Shown here: piece after piece, positions 54,501 to 62,697 of the stretch | Numbering within the stretch: the first letter of the stretch is position 1 | How the letters are laid out: the number at the start of each line of letters is the position of its first letter | Source of the DNA: Gammaproteobacteria bacterium | Lineage (GTDB): Bacteria; Pseudomonadota; Gammaproteobacteria; Pseudomonadales; Azotimanducaceae | Assembly (NCBI GenBank): GCA_009839505.1 | Contig: VXPO01000016.1 | Coordinates: 19,042 to 83,041 of the forward strand | Direction of reading: 5' to 3' | Length of the DNA: 64,000 nt | The notes under the pieces: model-generated | What the model was told of the DNA's origin: nothing | The model's database searches: none | The model's input: the letters and a program-made list of their open reading frames with translations, nothing else | Translations under genes and position numbers: made by a program

Positions 54501-55300
54501 TGTTCACCCTCCGACCGACGCTGGCCCGTTGAGTCATCTTCGACCGGGTCCCCTTCCCGTGGATCCGATCCGGCGTCGCCGTCGTCGGTCTCCGTCGCGT
54601 TGATCTCGGTCTCCGCGGGCGACGAATCAACGGAATCATCCGCGTCATCGGACTCCTCGGGAGCTGCAACCGTCAGACTGGCAAGCTTGAGTTCCATGAA
54701 CTCCACACCGAGCACGCCCTCCACCCCATCGCCGCGCGCAGCATCGATGGCAGCCTGGTAGGCATCACGGGCGCGCGCCATATCACCCCGGGCGAAAAAC
54801 ACGTCCCCGGACAACTCGGCAACGTGAGCTTCGAACCCCGGACTACGGACCAGCGCCAACTGCGCTTCGCTGTCTTCGAGCCGGTCAAGCTGGTAGAGCA
54901 CCTTCGCGGCCCGCAGTCGGGCGACGTCCCGGACCGGACCGTCCTCCGCCAGATCCACCGCCCGTTCGAGCAGCGCCAGCGCTTCCTCCCAGTCCGACTC
55001 CGCCACCTGGTCGGCGGCGCGGTAGAGCAGGGTGAACACATGGTACGTGCTGCCCTCGAACTCGGTGTCGATGATCGCCAACGGCTCCTCGGTCGATGCG
55101 ACTTCGTCACGGGCTACGAGATAGGATGCATAGGCGTCCGAGGCCATGTCGGCACGTTCGGCCCGGTAGTCCTGGTAGTAGCGCCAGCCGACGACGACGC
55201 CGACCGCGAGCACCAGCCCGACCACCAGCGACGTGCCGTTCTGCTCCCACCAGCGTTTGAGCCGTTCCGCCTGTTCCTCGTCGGTGAGGTAGTCAGCCAT
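54497..55300 (-). CDS. yfgM: YfgM/TPR-type inner-membrane ancillary protein
   Basis: 267 residues from the ATG at 55300 (MADYLTDEEQAERLKRWWEQNG); the longer frame to 55363 runs into hisS. One transmembrane segment follows (about 24-44, LVVGLVLAVGVVVGW), then TPR-like helices (about 60-215). The Asp/Glu/Ser-rich tail (about 215-267) is longer and more acidic than in E. coli YfgM (206 residues). YfgM associates with PpiD and SecYEG in E. coli; the role here is by homology and synteny. Confidence 0.9.
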   Translation of the reverse strand: MADYLTDEEQAERLKRWWEQNGTSLVVGLVLAVGVVVGWRYYQDYRAERADMASDAYASYLVARDEVASTEEPLAIIDTEFEGSTYHVFTLLYRAADQVAESDWEEALALLERAVDLAEDGPVRDVARLRAAKVLYQLDRLEDSEAQLALVRSPGFEAHVAELSGDVFFARGDMARARDAYQAAIDAARGDGVEGVLGVEFMELKLASLTVAAPEESDDADDSVDSSPAETEINATETDDGDAGSDPREGDPVEDDSTGQRRSEGEQ

Positions 55301-55307
55301 ACTCCGC

Positions 55308-56576
55308 CTATTCTCCGGATTGTGCCGACGGCCCAAGGCGCGCGAGCAGTTCCTCGACATCAACCATGGTCTGGTCGGACTCTTCGCGCAGGGCCTTCAA
55401 CGAGACGCGATTTTCCGCCACTTCGTCGTCGCCCACAATGACCGCCCAACGCGCACCGCTGCGGTCCGCTTCCTTGAGTTGGCTCCGGAGTCCCCCAAGG
55501 CCCGCATGTTGGACCACGCGCAGCCGGGTTTGTTCCCTGACCTGCTCCGCCACCTGTGCCGCCCGCGGTCCATGGGGACCGGTCACCGCGACGTAGACGT
55601 CAGCATCGGTGTAGCGACGTTCCACCAGCGCTTGGTGCAGCAGCAAGACCCGGTCGAGCCCCATTCCGAAGCCGGCGCCCGGGACCGCGCGCCCGCCGAG
55701 GCGTTCGACCAATCCGTCGTAGCGTCCGCCCGAACACACCGCATCCTGAGCGCCAAGGTCACGGGTCACCCACTCGAAGACGACATCGGTGTAGTAGTCG
55801 AGACCGCGCACGAGTCGCGGGTTGACCCGATGGCCGACGCCGGCCGCATCCAGCTGGTCGCACAGCGCGTCGAAGCGGGCACGGGCGTTCTCGTCTAAGT
55901 AGCCCGCGAGGTCCGGTCCGCCGGCAACGATGTCGCGCGTCGTCGCGACCTTGCTGTCCAGGATGCGCAGCGGATTGGTGGCCAGGCGCCGGCGACTGTC
56001 GGCATCCAGTTCGTCCCGACGGGGGGACAGGTAGTCCACCAGCGCCTCACGGTACCGGGTCCTCGATTCACCGGAGCCGAGGCTGTTGATTTCCAGTGAG
56101 ACCGCGCTCCCCACGCCCAACTCGCGGAATACCCGCGCCAGCATGACGAGGATTTCCGCGTCCACTTCCGGGCCTGGGATGCCGAAGACTTCCGCCCCGA
56201 TCTGCGTGTGTTCCCGCGTGCGACCCTTTTGCGGTCGCTCGTAGCGAAACATCGGGCCGTGGTACCACAGCCTTTGCGTCCGGTTGTGCAACAGGCCGTT
56301 CTCGATGCAGGCCCGGACACAGCTCGCGGTCCCCTCGGGTCGGAGCGATAGGGATTTGCCCTTGCGATCGTCGAAGGTGTACATCTCCTTCTCGACCAGG
56401 TCGGTGGCCTCCCCCACGCCTCGGCTGAAGACCTCCGTGGCCTCCAGCAGCGGAAGGCGTATTTCCCGGTACCCGTAACGACGCAGCACATCGATGACCA
56501 CGCCCTCGACTTCCCGCCACCGCGCGGTGTCCTCGGGCAGGATGTCGCGCATGCCGCGCACCCGCTGGTACTTCAC
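55308..56576 (-). CDS. hisS: Histidyl-tRNA synthetase
   Basis: Class II synthetase charging tRNA-His. About 422 residues. The GTG at 56576 (MKYQRVRGMRDILPEDTARW) is preceded by GGAG at 6-nt spacing and is preferred over the TTG at 56591. Motif 2 is seen in RLWYHGPMFRYERPQKGRTREHTQ, the His-specific loops in RGLDYYTDVVFEW and SGGRYDGLVERLGG, and motif 3 in GAGFGMGLDRVLLL. The C-terminal anticodon-binding domain (about 325-415) is intact. In E. coli ispG lies between hisS and rodZ; here it is absent. Confidence 0.96.
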   Translation of the reverse strand: MKYQRVRGMRDILPEDTARWREVEGVVIDVLRRYGYREIRLPLLEATEVFSRGVGEATDLVEKEMYTFDDRKGKSLSLRPEGTASCVRACIENGLLHNRTQRLWYHGPMFRYERPQKGRTREHTQIGAEVFGIPGPEVDAEILVMLARVFRELGVGSAVSLEINSLGSGESRTRYREALVDYLSPRRDELDADSRRRLATNPLRILDSKVATTRDIVAGGPDLAGYLDENARARFDALCDQLDAAGVGHRVNPRLVRGLDYYTDVVFEWVTRDLGAQDAVCSGGRYDGLVERLGGRAVPGAGFGMGLDRVLLLHQALVERRYTDADVYVAVTGPHGPRAAQVAEQVREQTRLRVVQHAGLGGLRSQLKEADRSGARWAVIVGDDEVAENRVSLKALREESDQTMVDVEELLARLGPSAQSGE

Positions 56577-56679
56577 CGTGAGCTCCTGCAACGCTGCTTC
56601 AACAAACCCACCATCCTAGTGCTCCGACGGAGCATTGGGAACTCTGAACAAGCCGTGGGGCGGCTCATCGTCTCGGGCA

Positions 56680-57585
56680 CTAGTGCCCCAGAACCAGTTC
56701 GGCTTTTCGATTGCGGGTATGCGGACCGAGGGCAACGGCGTCGCCGTTGTAGGTCAGCCGCACGCCGGGCGCGTACCCCAGGACGATGGAGAACGGCGCA
56801 TCGCCGGTGACATTCAAGGTATCCCCCGCCCGCGCCAGATCCATGTGCAACAGTTCGCCCTCGCCACCGCGCACCTCCACCCAGCAGTCGTCGCTGAACA
56901 GGAACTCCAGTTCGTCCGTAACCGCCAGCGGGCCGGCGGGCGAGTTCTCGCCGTTGACGTCATCGCTCTCGGCGACCGTGGCTTGCGTATCGGCAGTTTG
57001 GTGCCCATCAGTCGCCGCGAGCGCGCCGACCGGCGGATTCGTTTCGTCGCTGGGTACTCCCAGGTCGGCAGGAGGTTCCGTCGCCAACGGACTGTCGATC
57101 GGCTCCACAACCGGGTCCTTCGCCGATCGCCACGCGATCCACACCGCCGCAACAATGGCCACCACCACCAACGACACGACGCTGCCGAAAAGAACGCCGG
57201 CGTGTTCGCGATACAGCGCTGCCACCGAGGTACTGCGACTCGTCGAAGACATGCGCACGACTGCGGGATCGTCACGTTGCAGCGCATCGAGTTGGGCACA
57301 CAGGGCGTCTGCATCGAGACCCACGAGACCTGCATATCGCCGCACGTAACCACGTGTATAGACGAGTGCCGGAAGCTCGCCGTAGCGCTCACCCTCAAGC
57401 GCAGTGATGACGTCCTCATCGACCTTCAGCGACCGAGCCACCTCACCGGCGTCGAGGCCCATCTGCTGACGCGCTTCCCTCAGCGCTGCTCCAGGTCCGA
57501 CCCCCGACTCGGCGCCCTCGTCGCTGGCGCTCTTGGCCTCCGTGGTATCGGACTCTCCACCGACACCGGTCGCCTTCGGGGCCAT
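56680..57585 (-). CDS. rodZ: Cytoskeletal/cell-shape protein RodZ
   Basis: 301 residues from the ATG at 57585, which overlaps the rlmN stop as ATGA; the longer frame lies in rlmN. An N-terminal Xre-type helix-turn-helix region (GAALREARQQMGLDAGEVARSLKV, residues about 32-55, with YTRGYVRRYAGLVGLD to 92) is followed by one transmembrane segment (about 131-152), an Asp/Pro-rich periplasmic linker, and a C-terminal DUF4115 beta domain (DDCWVEVRGGEGELLH). RodZ links MreB to the cell wall. The short N-terminal extension before the HTH (about 30 residues, acidic) is unusual. Confidence 0.9.
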   Translation of the reverse strand: MAPKATGVGGESDTTEAKSASDEGAESGVGPGAALREARQQMGLDAGEVARSLKVDEDVITALEGERYGELPALVYTRGYVRRYAGLVGLDADALCAQLDALQRDDPAVVRMSSTSRSTSVAALYREHAGVLFGSVVSLVVVAIVAAVWIAWRSAKDPVVEPIDSPLATEPPADLGVPSDETNPPVGALAATDGHQTADTQATVAESDDVNGENSPAGPLAVTDELEFLFSDDCWVEVRGGEGELLHMDLARAGDTLNVTGDAPFSIVLGYAPGVRLTYNGDAVALGPHTRNRKAELVLGH

Positions 57586-58895
57586 CACGCCGTCACGCCG
57601 CCGGCCAGGAAACGCTCTCGTCGGCGAGTACGATCGGCCACCTTGCCCGTCAACTGACCGCAGGCGGCACCGATGTCGTCGCCGCGCGTCGCGCGAATCA
57701 TGGCGGAGTAGCCGGCATCCATCAGGCACCGCTGGAAGCGGCGCACCCGTTCCTTGGAAGGCCGCCGGTAACCGTGTCGATCCTCGGGGAAGGGGTTGTA
57801 CGGGATGAGATTGATCTTGCATCGCCATCCGGCGAGCACTGCGGCCAGTTCCCGGGCATCCCGCAACGTGTCGTTGACCTCCTCGATCAGGGTGTATTCG
57901 ATGGTCACGGCGCGCCGCTCGCCCAGACCGCCGCCGTAGTGGCGGCAAGCCGCCAGCAGTTCGGCGATGGGGTACCTGCGATTCAACGGCACCAGGACGT
58001 CCCGCAACTCGTCCCGTGCGGCGTGCAGCGATACCGCCAGCGAGACATCGCTCACGGCCGCAAGGTCGCGGATGCGCGGCACGACACCGGCGGTGCTGAT
58101 CGTCACGCGGCGTTTCGAGATTCCGAACGCCAAGTCGTCCGTGAGCACATCAGCGGCACCGACAACCGCATCGAAGTTCAACAGAGGCTCGCCCATCCCC
58201 ATGAACACCACGTTGGTGATGTTGCGGTCATCGCTGCCCGCCCCCATCCGACCGTCTCCCGCCTCCAATTCGGCGCGCCAGACCTGGCCGACGATCTCGG
58301 CGCGGCTGAGATTCCCATTGAAGCCGCGCTTGCCCGTGGCGCAGAAGCTGCAATCCAAGGCGCAACCTACCTGGGAAGAGATGCACAGTGTCTGGCGCCG
58401 GGACGACCGCTCCTCGCCAGCGAGCCCCTGCCGGCGCGGCCGACTTCTTGCGGCGGGCACCGACGCCGCGGCGTGGTCGTTTTTCGCGTCGGGGATGAGC
58501 ACCGCCTCCACCGCCTGGCCCGAGCCAACCCGCACCGGCCACTTGACCACCCCGTCCGTGGCACGCTGCGCAGGCCCGAACTCGGGTGCCCGAATCTCGG
58601 CGATGGCGTCCAAACGGGTTCGCAGGGACTTCGAGATGTCGGTCATCGCGTGGAAGTCGTCGACCCCGGCATGGTAGATCCACTTCATCACCTGGCGAGC
58701 CCGGTAGGGCTTCTCGCCCAAGGCGTCGAAGAACGCCTGAAGGTCCGCCCGGGGCATACCGAGCAGGTTGACCTTGGTGTCCGTGGCGATCGGCTCGTCG
58801 GCCAAGCTGTCAACGTGCCGCGAATCACCCTCGCGGTCGGCCGAAGCCTCCGCTTCGCGGGAGTCCCCGCCGGGTGGCGTCGGAATCGGCTCCAT
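57585..58895 (-). CDS. rlmN: Dual-specificity 23S/tRNA (adenine-C2) methyltransferase RlmN
   Basis: Radical-SAM methyltransferase of A2503 in 23S rRNA and A37 of some tRNAs. 436 residues, longer than E. coli (384). The radical-SAM cysteines are C178, C182 and C185 (VGCALDCSFCATGKRGF). GMGEPLLNFD, the late FQRCLMDAGYSAMIRATRGDDIGAACGQL region with the second catalytic cysteine are present. Extra length comes from a 40-residue N-terminal extension and a charged insertion around 137-168 (an AKNDHAAASVPAAR segment plus RSSRRQT) just before the iron-sulfur motif. Confidence 0.95.
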   Translation of the reverse strand: MEPIPTPPGGDSREAEASADREGDSRHVDSLADEPIATDTKVNLLGMPRADLQAFFDALGEKPYRARQVMKWIYHAGVDDFHAMTDISKSLRTRLDAIAEIRAPEFGPAQRATDGVVKWPVRVGSGQAVEAVLIPDAKNDHAAASVPAARSRPRRQGLAGEERSSRRQTLCISSQVGCALDCSFCATGKRGFNGNLSRAEIVGQVWRAELEAGDGRMGAGSDDRNITNVVFMGMGEPLLNFDAVVGAADVLTDDLAFGISKRRVTISTAGVVPRIRDLAAVSDVSLAVSLHAARDELRDVLVPLNRRYPIAELLAACRHYGGGLGERRAVTIEYTLIEEVNDTLRDARELAAVLAGWRCKINLIPYNPFPEDRHGYRRPSKERVRRFQRCLMDAGYSAMIRATRGDDIGAACGQLTGKVADRTRRRERFLAGGVTA

Positions 58896-58898
58896 GGG

Positions 58899-59342
58899 TC
58901 AGCCCCCGCCGTTCAGGCCCCTGGCGCAGATTTCGTCGGTGGAAAAGAAGTAGGCGATTTCGCGGTCGGCGGACTCCGGCGAGTCGGAACCGTGCACCGC
59001 GTTGGCATCGATGGACTGCGCGAAATCGGCGCGAATCGTACCCGGTGCGGCTTCGGCGGGGTCCGTGGCACCCATCAACTGCCGGTTGACCCTGATGGCG
59101 TTCTCGCCTTCGAGCACCTGCACAGCGATGGGTCCTGAGCACATGTATTCGATGAGCGGGTCGTAGAAGGGCTTGCCGCGGTGCTCGGCGTAGAAGCCCC
59201 CCGCTGCATCCGGAGAAAGGCGGATCATTTTCGTCGCGACGATGGCGAGACCGCCCTTCTCGAAGCGGGAATAAATCTCGCCGATCAGGTTCTTCGCCAC
59301 CGCGTCGGGCTTGACGATGGATAGGGTCCTTTCGACCGCCAT
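58899..59342 (-). CDS. ndk: Nucleoside diphosphate kinase
   Basis: 147 residues. Balances nucleoside triphosphate pools by phosphotransfer through a histidine. [20 protein letters not shown] at the start, the Kpn-type region, and the catalytic H117 in [13 protein letters not shown] are all present. The gene is 3 bp upstream of rlmN and in the same orientation. The C-terminal [10 protein letters not shown] lacks the bulky ending of many Ndks. Confidence 0.97.
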   Translation of the reverse strand: MAVERTLSIVKPDAVAKNLIGEIYSRFEKGGLAIVATKMIRLSPDAAGGFYAEHRGKPFYDPLIEYMCSGPIAVQVLEGENAIRVNRQLMGATDPAEAAPGTIRADFAQSIDANAVHGSDSPESADREIAYFFSTDEICARGLNGGG

Positions 59343-59404
59343 CGGAGTCCTCCGGTGTTGGTTGGAGTTGCGTCGGATCGGCGGCTTCGCCGCCCGGGCG
59401 CGGA

Positions 59405-60574
59405 TTATACGCCCCGGGCGCGTTCTTGCAGCGTACCGACGACCTCGCCGAGGCGCCGCGCCGCGAAGTCCACGTCATCCGCGGTGGTGAACCGGCCGAT
59501 CGTCAGCCTCAGGGAACTCGCCGCCAGATCATCGTCGACATTCATGGCGCGCAGCACGTACGAGGGCTCGACGGTTGCCGAGGTGCAGGCCGAACCCGAA
59601 GACACGGCCACATCGTCGAGGGCCAGCAAGAGGGTTTCGCCATCCACGCCGTCGAAGGCCACGTTCAGATTGCCCGGCAGCCGGTGTTCCAGCGAGCCGT
59701 TCAGGTGCGAACCAGGAATCTGCCTGACATGCGACCACAATCTCGAGCGCAGCTCGGCGATCCGCGCGCTCTCCGACGCAAGTGTGGCGGCCGCGAGCCG
59801 GAACGCCTCGCCCATGCCGACGATCTGGTGCGTCGCCAGGGTGCCCGAACGCATGCCCCGTTCGTGTCCGCCGCCGTGGATCTGCGCCGTCACCGCAACC
59901 GGCGGTTGACGGCGGACATACAAAGCACCGATGCCCTTGGGTCCGTAGATCTTGTGCGCCGAGAGGCTCACCAGGTCCAAACAGTCGCGCTCCACGTCGA
60001 TGGGCAGCTTGCCCGCGCTCTGCGCCGCGTCGGTGTGGAAGACGACATCGCGGCCCCGGCAAAGCCGACCGATGGCACCAATGTCGTTGACGGTGCCCAC
60101 CTCGTTGTTGGCGTGCATGACCGAAACCAGCACCGTGTCGTCGCGCAACGCTCGCGCGAGAGCGTCCGGGTTAACGACCCCGTCGGGATCCGGGTCAACG
60201 TACGTCACGGAAACGCCCCGGTTCTCCAAGTATTGCGCAGTGTCCAACACCGCCTTGTGTTCGTAGCTGGTGGTGACCAGGTGACCGCCGCCGGTGGCTT
60301 CGAAAACCCCTTTCAAAGCCAGGTTGTCCGACTCGGTCGCGCCGGACGTCCAGACGATGGCGAGCGGATCGGCGTTGATGAGGGCCGCCACGTCGGCACG
60401 GGCGGCGTCAACCAGTTCGGCCGCGTCCCAACCGTAGGCATGCGAGGTGGACGCCGGATTGCCGTACTCCCCGTCGGTCATCAGGCAACCACTCATCTTC
60501 TGTGCCACGCGCGGGTCCACGGGCGTCGTGGCGGCGTAGTCGAGATAGACCGCGCGCGGTCGGCTACTGCTCAT
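59405..60574 (-). CDS. iscS: Cysteine desulfurase IscS
   Basis: PLP enzyme delivering sulfur for Fe-S cluster assembly and tRNA thiolation. 389 residues. PLP lysine K208 in [12 protein letters not shown], and persulfide cysteine C330 in [18 protein letters not shown], match E. coli IscS. It directly follows iscR (no gap). It is not followed by iscU, iscA, hscBA or fdx as in E. coli; ndk is next. The remaining ISC genes must be elsewhere. Confidence 0.95.
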   Translation of the reverse strand: MSSSRPRAVYLDYAATTPVDPRVAQKMSGCLMTDGEYGNPASTSHAYGWDAAELVDAARADVAALINADPLAIVWTSGATESDNLALKGVFEATGGGHLVTTSYEHKAVLDTAQYLENRGVSVTYVDPDPDGVVNPDALARALRDDTVLVSVMHANNEVGTVNDIGAIGRLCRGRDVVFHTDAAQSAGKLPIDVERDCLDLVSLSAHKIYGPKGIGALYVRRQPPVAVTAQIHGGGHERGMRSGTLATHQIVGMGEAFRLAAATLASESARIAELRSRLWSHVRQIPGSHLNGSLEHRLPGNLNVAFDGVDGETLLLALDDVAVSSGSACTSATVEPSYVLRAMNVDDDLAASSLRLTIGRFTTADDVDFAARRLGEVVGTLQERARGV

Positions 60575-61036
60575 TCAGACGTGTCGGGTGGCGATCAGGT
60601 TGCCAATGTCCTGTCTCCGGGCCACCGACATCACATCGCCCCGGCGCACCAGACTCGCCAAGCTGATGCGCGAGAGAAACAGGTGGATCTGCATGGAGAG
60701 GTCAGCCCACAGTTCGTGGGTGAGACAGGTCTCGCCGTCCTGGCAGTCCCCGGTACCCCCGCACCGGGTTGCGTCGACGCCCTCGCCCACCGCGCCGACC
60801 ACATCGGCGACGCTCAGCTCTTCGGGATCGTGCCGCAGACGGTAGCCGCCTCCCGGACCGCGCACGCTCTCCACGAGCCCGGCGCGCCGCAGTCGGCCGA
60901 ACAGCTGTTCCAGGTAGGCCTGTGAAATGCCCTGCCGGTCGGCGATGTCGGCGAGCGACGTCGGCCCCTCGTTCGCGTGCAACGCGACATCGAGCATTGC
61001 CGTGACGGCGTATCGCCCCTTGGTCGTCAGGCGCAT
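60575..61036 (-). CDS. iscR: Fe-S cluster regulator IscR
   Basis: A 153-residue Rrf2-family repressor that senses Fe-S status. N-terminal winged helix ([51 protein letters not shown]). The [2Fe-2S] ligands C92, C98, C104 and H107 fall exactly at the E. coli positions ([20 protein letters not shown]). A TAAAAT -10-like hexamer (61064-61069, minus) lies 27 bp from the ATG, inside a TAGCAGCCTGTCGG motif; no good -35 was found, as is common for self-regulated iscR promoters. Confidence 0.95.
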   Translation of the reverse strand: MRLTTKGRYAVTAMLDVALHANEGPTSLADIADRQGISQAYLEQLFGRLRRAGLVESVRGPGGGYRLRHDPEELSVADVVGAVGEGVDATRCGGTGDCQDGETCLTHELWADLSMQIHLFLSRISLASLVRRGDVMSVARRQDIGNLIATRHV

Positions 61037-61066
61037 GGCAAACCAGGCTGAGCCATTGGCCGCATT

Positions 61067-61081
61067 TTAGCAGCCTGTCGG
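61067..61081 (+). repeat. Short recurring motif TAGCAGCCTGTCGG, copy 3
   Basis: Same motif as at the LLM oxidoreductase stop (5052-5068). Here it overlaps the -10-like box of the iscR promoter. Confidence 0.5.
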
Positions 61082-61153
61082 TGCCTCGCGCCTCGCCCCT
61101 CTCGCCCGGTTGGAACCGCTAGGCGGCCTTGCACTTCCACCAATCCCGAGTCG

Positions 61154-61597
61154 TCACGGTGCACACCGTTCGTCAATCTCGGCATTCACTCGGTCGACCA
61201 GCCAATCTGCGACGATTCGTTGACGACGCGGGAGCAGATCGGCTCCGCCGAAGGCACCGACCATGGACAGCATGGCGTCTAGTCGCGCGCAGGCCATGGT
61301 CGGGAAGTCGATCGCCAGACCAAGACTCTCCGGTTCGGGGTCGACGTCCGCCGGACAGCGGGTCGCCAGTTCGCTCTTGAGCCGCTTCAGGTGCTCGTCG
61401 TCGGGGTCCGGCGGCATCCCGCCGTAGCTCAACAGTTCATGCAACGCGAGGACGGTCGCCAGTTTGGGGCAGGGATCCGTGAACTCGAAGGGGATCTTCA
61501 TCCGGACCTCGAACCGCTGTTCCGGTTGCGGCGTGGTGGCGCAGCCCGATATGCACAGGATCGCGATCAAGGGTCGGATGGCGCACGTCGGGGTCAT
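61154..61597 (-). CDS. Hypothetical lipoprotein
   Basis: About 147 residues from the ATG at 61597; an ATG three codons further upstream (61606) is equally possible. The N-terminus ends in a lipobox ISGC (Cys19 in IRPLIAILCISGCATTPQ), so the protein should be lipid-anchored. The mature part of about 125 residues has six or so further cysteines/charges but no motif I recognise. It lies between iscR and the fourth repeat array, alone on the minus strand. The start of its frame at 61681 is unlikely because it reaches into the repeats. Confidence 0.6.
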   Translation of the reverse strand: MTPTCAIRPLIAILCISGCATTPQPEQRFEVRMKIPFEFTDPCPKLATVLALHELLSYGGMPPDPDDEHLKRLKSELATRCPADVDPEPESLGLAIDFPTMACARLDAMLSMVGAFGGADLLPRRQRIVADWLVDRVNAEIDERCAP

Positions 61598-61643
61598 CCC
61601 CGGCATCCTAGCACTGTGGCGTACAACGCACGGGGCGGATTCG

Positions 61644-61827
61644 CCAACACGGGCGACCACAAGGGGCAACAAAAAGGACATCCACCTTTCGCCGAAACAG
61701 GGACATCCACCCTGCGAGCATCGGATGTCCCAATCGCGGCGAAAGGTGGATGTCCCTTTTCGTGCTCAGGGTGGATGTCCCCTTTCGTGCTTTCCAACAC
61801 GGGGGACCACAAGGGTCGCCCCCCCTA
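61644..61827. repeat. Repeat array 4 (GGTGGATGTCC family, flanked by ACCACAAGGG repeats)
   Basis: Two related 23-bp units, CCAACACGGGNGACCACAAGG (61644-61666 and 61794-61816), bracket a set of cores: GGACATCCACC twice (about 61675-61712), a shortened copy near 61722, and AGGTGGATGTCCC twice in the opposite orientation (about 61742-61788). The right-hand flank continues as GGTCGCCCCCCCTACGGG and supplies the trmJ stop codon. Compare the flanked structure of array 1. Confidence 0.85.
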
Positions 61828-62586
61828 CGGGTTTCGTTGGATGGCTTGTTCGACGTGTTTCAGCACGCCGCGGAGAATGGCCACCTCGGTGGCGTCGGCA
61901 CGGACCCGGTTGAACAAGCGCCGGAGCCGGGTCAACGTCTGCCGGGGTGCCTCCGGATCGTGAAAGTCGATGGCGACGAGAACCTCTTCCAAGTGGCGAT
62001 AGAAACCGTCCATCTCACGTGCGCTCGCCAGGCGCCGGTCCCAGTGCGACTCGGGGCGACGTTCATGTGACTCCGCGTCCGCCATCGGCTTGTGCAGTTC
62101 GTAGCACACCACCTGCACGGCCATCGCCAGGTTGAGCGATGAATAGTCGGGATGCGCGGGAATGACTACGTGGAGGTTGCAGCGGTTCAGTTCCTCGTTG
62201 CTGAGACCGCTGGTCTCGCGGCCGAAGAGGATCGCTGCGGGTCGCCCGCCGAGACCCTCGTCGGCGAGCCTCGCGGCGAACTGCTCCGCCGTCTCCACGG
62301 GCCAAGGTACACGGCGGGCACGGGCGCTCGTGCCGACAACCCACCCGCAATCCGCGATCGCCTCGTCGAGATCGTCGACAACCCGCGCCGAGTCGACGAC
62401 ATCCTCGGCGCCCGCGGCGCGCCACTGTGCCTGCGGGTCGGGGAACCGCTCTGGACGAACGAGTACGAGCTCGTCAAACCCCATGGTCTTCATCGCCCGC
62501 GCGGCGGCACCGATGTTGCCCGGATGGCTCGGTTCCACGAGCACGATGCGGACGGCCGCCGCGGGCGTTGCGGGCTCCGGTGGCAT
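61825..62586 (-). CDS. trmJ: tRNA (Cm32/Um32) 2'-O-methyltransferase TrmJ
   Basis: 253 residues from the ATG at 62586; the long frame beyond it runs antisense to suhB and is not coding. The SpoU/TrmH knot is seen: IVLVEPSHPGNIGAAARAMKTMG, ILFGRETSGLSNEEL and HPDYSSLNLAMAVQVVCYEL. It methylates position 32 of several tRNAs. The stop TAG is in the CTACGGG end of a repeat. The gene is divergent from suhB by about 110 bp, as in E. coli. Confidence 0.95.
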   Translation of the reverse strand: MPPEPATPAAAVRIVLVEPSHPGNIGAAARAMKTMGFDELVLVRPERFPDPQAQWRAAGAEDVVDSARVVDDLDEAIADCGWVVGTSARARRVPWPVETAEQFAARLADEGLGGRPAAILFGRETSGLSNEELNRCNLHVVIPAHPDYSSLNLAMAVQVVCYELHKPMADAESHERRPESHWDRRLASAREMDGFYRHLEEVLVAIDFHDPEAPRQTLTRLRRLFNRVRADATEVAILRGVLKHVEQAIQRNP

Positions 62587-62697
62587 CGGGCTTTCTTCCT
62601 TCGTAGGCGTCGGTCGCGTAGCATACCGCGCCACCGCCCGCACGCCGTCGGCGGGGCGGATGTCTCCCACGCGCCCAGGCCTACAATCAGGATCGAC

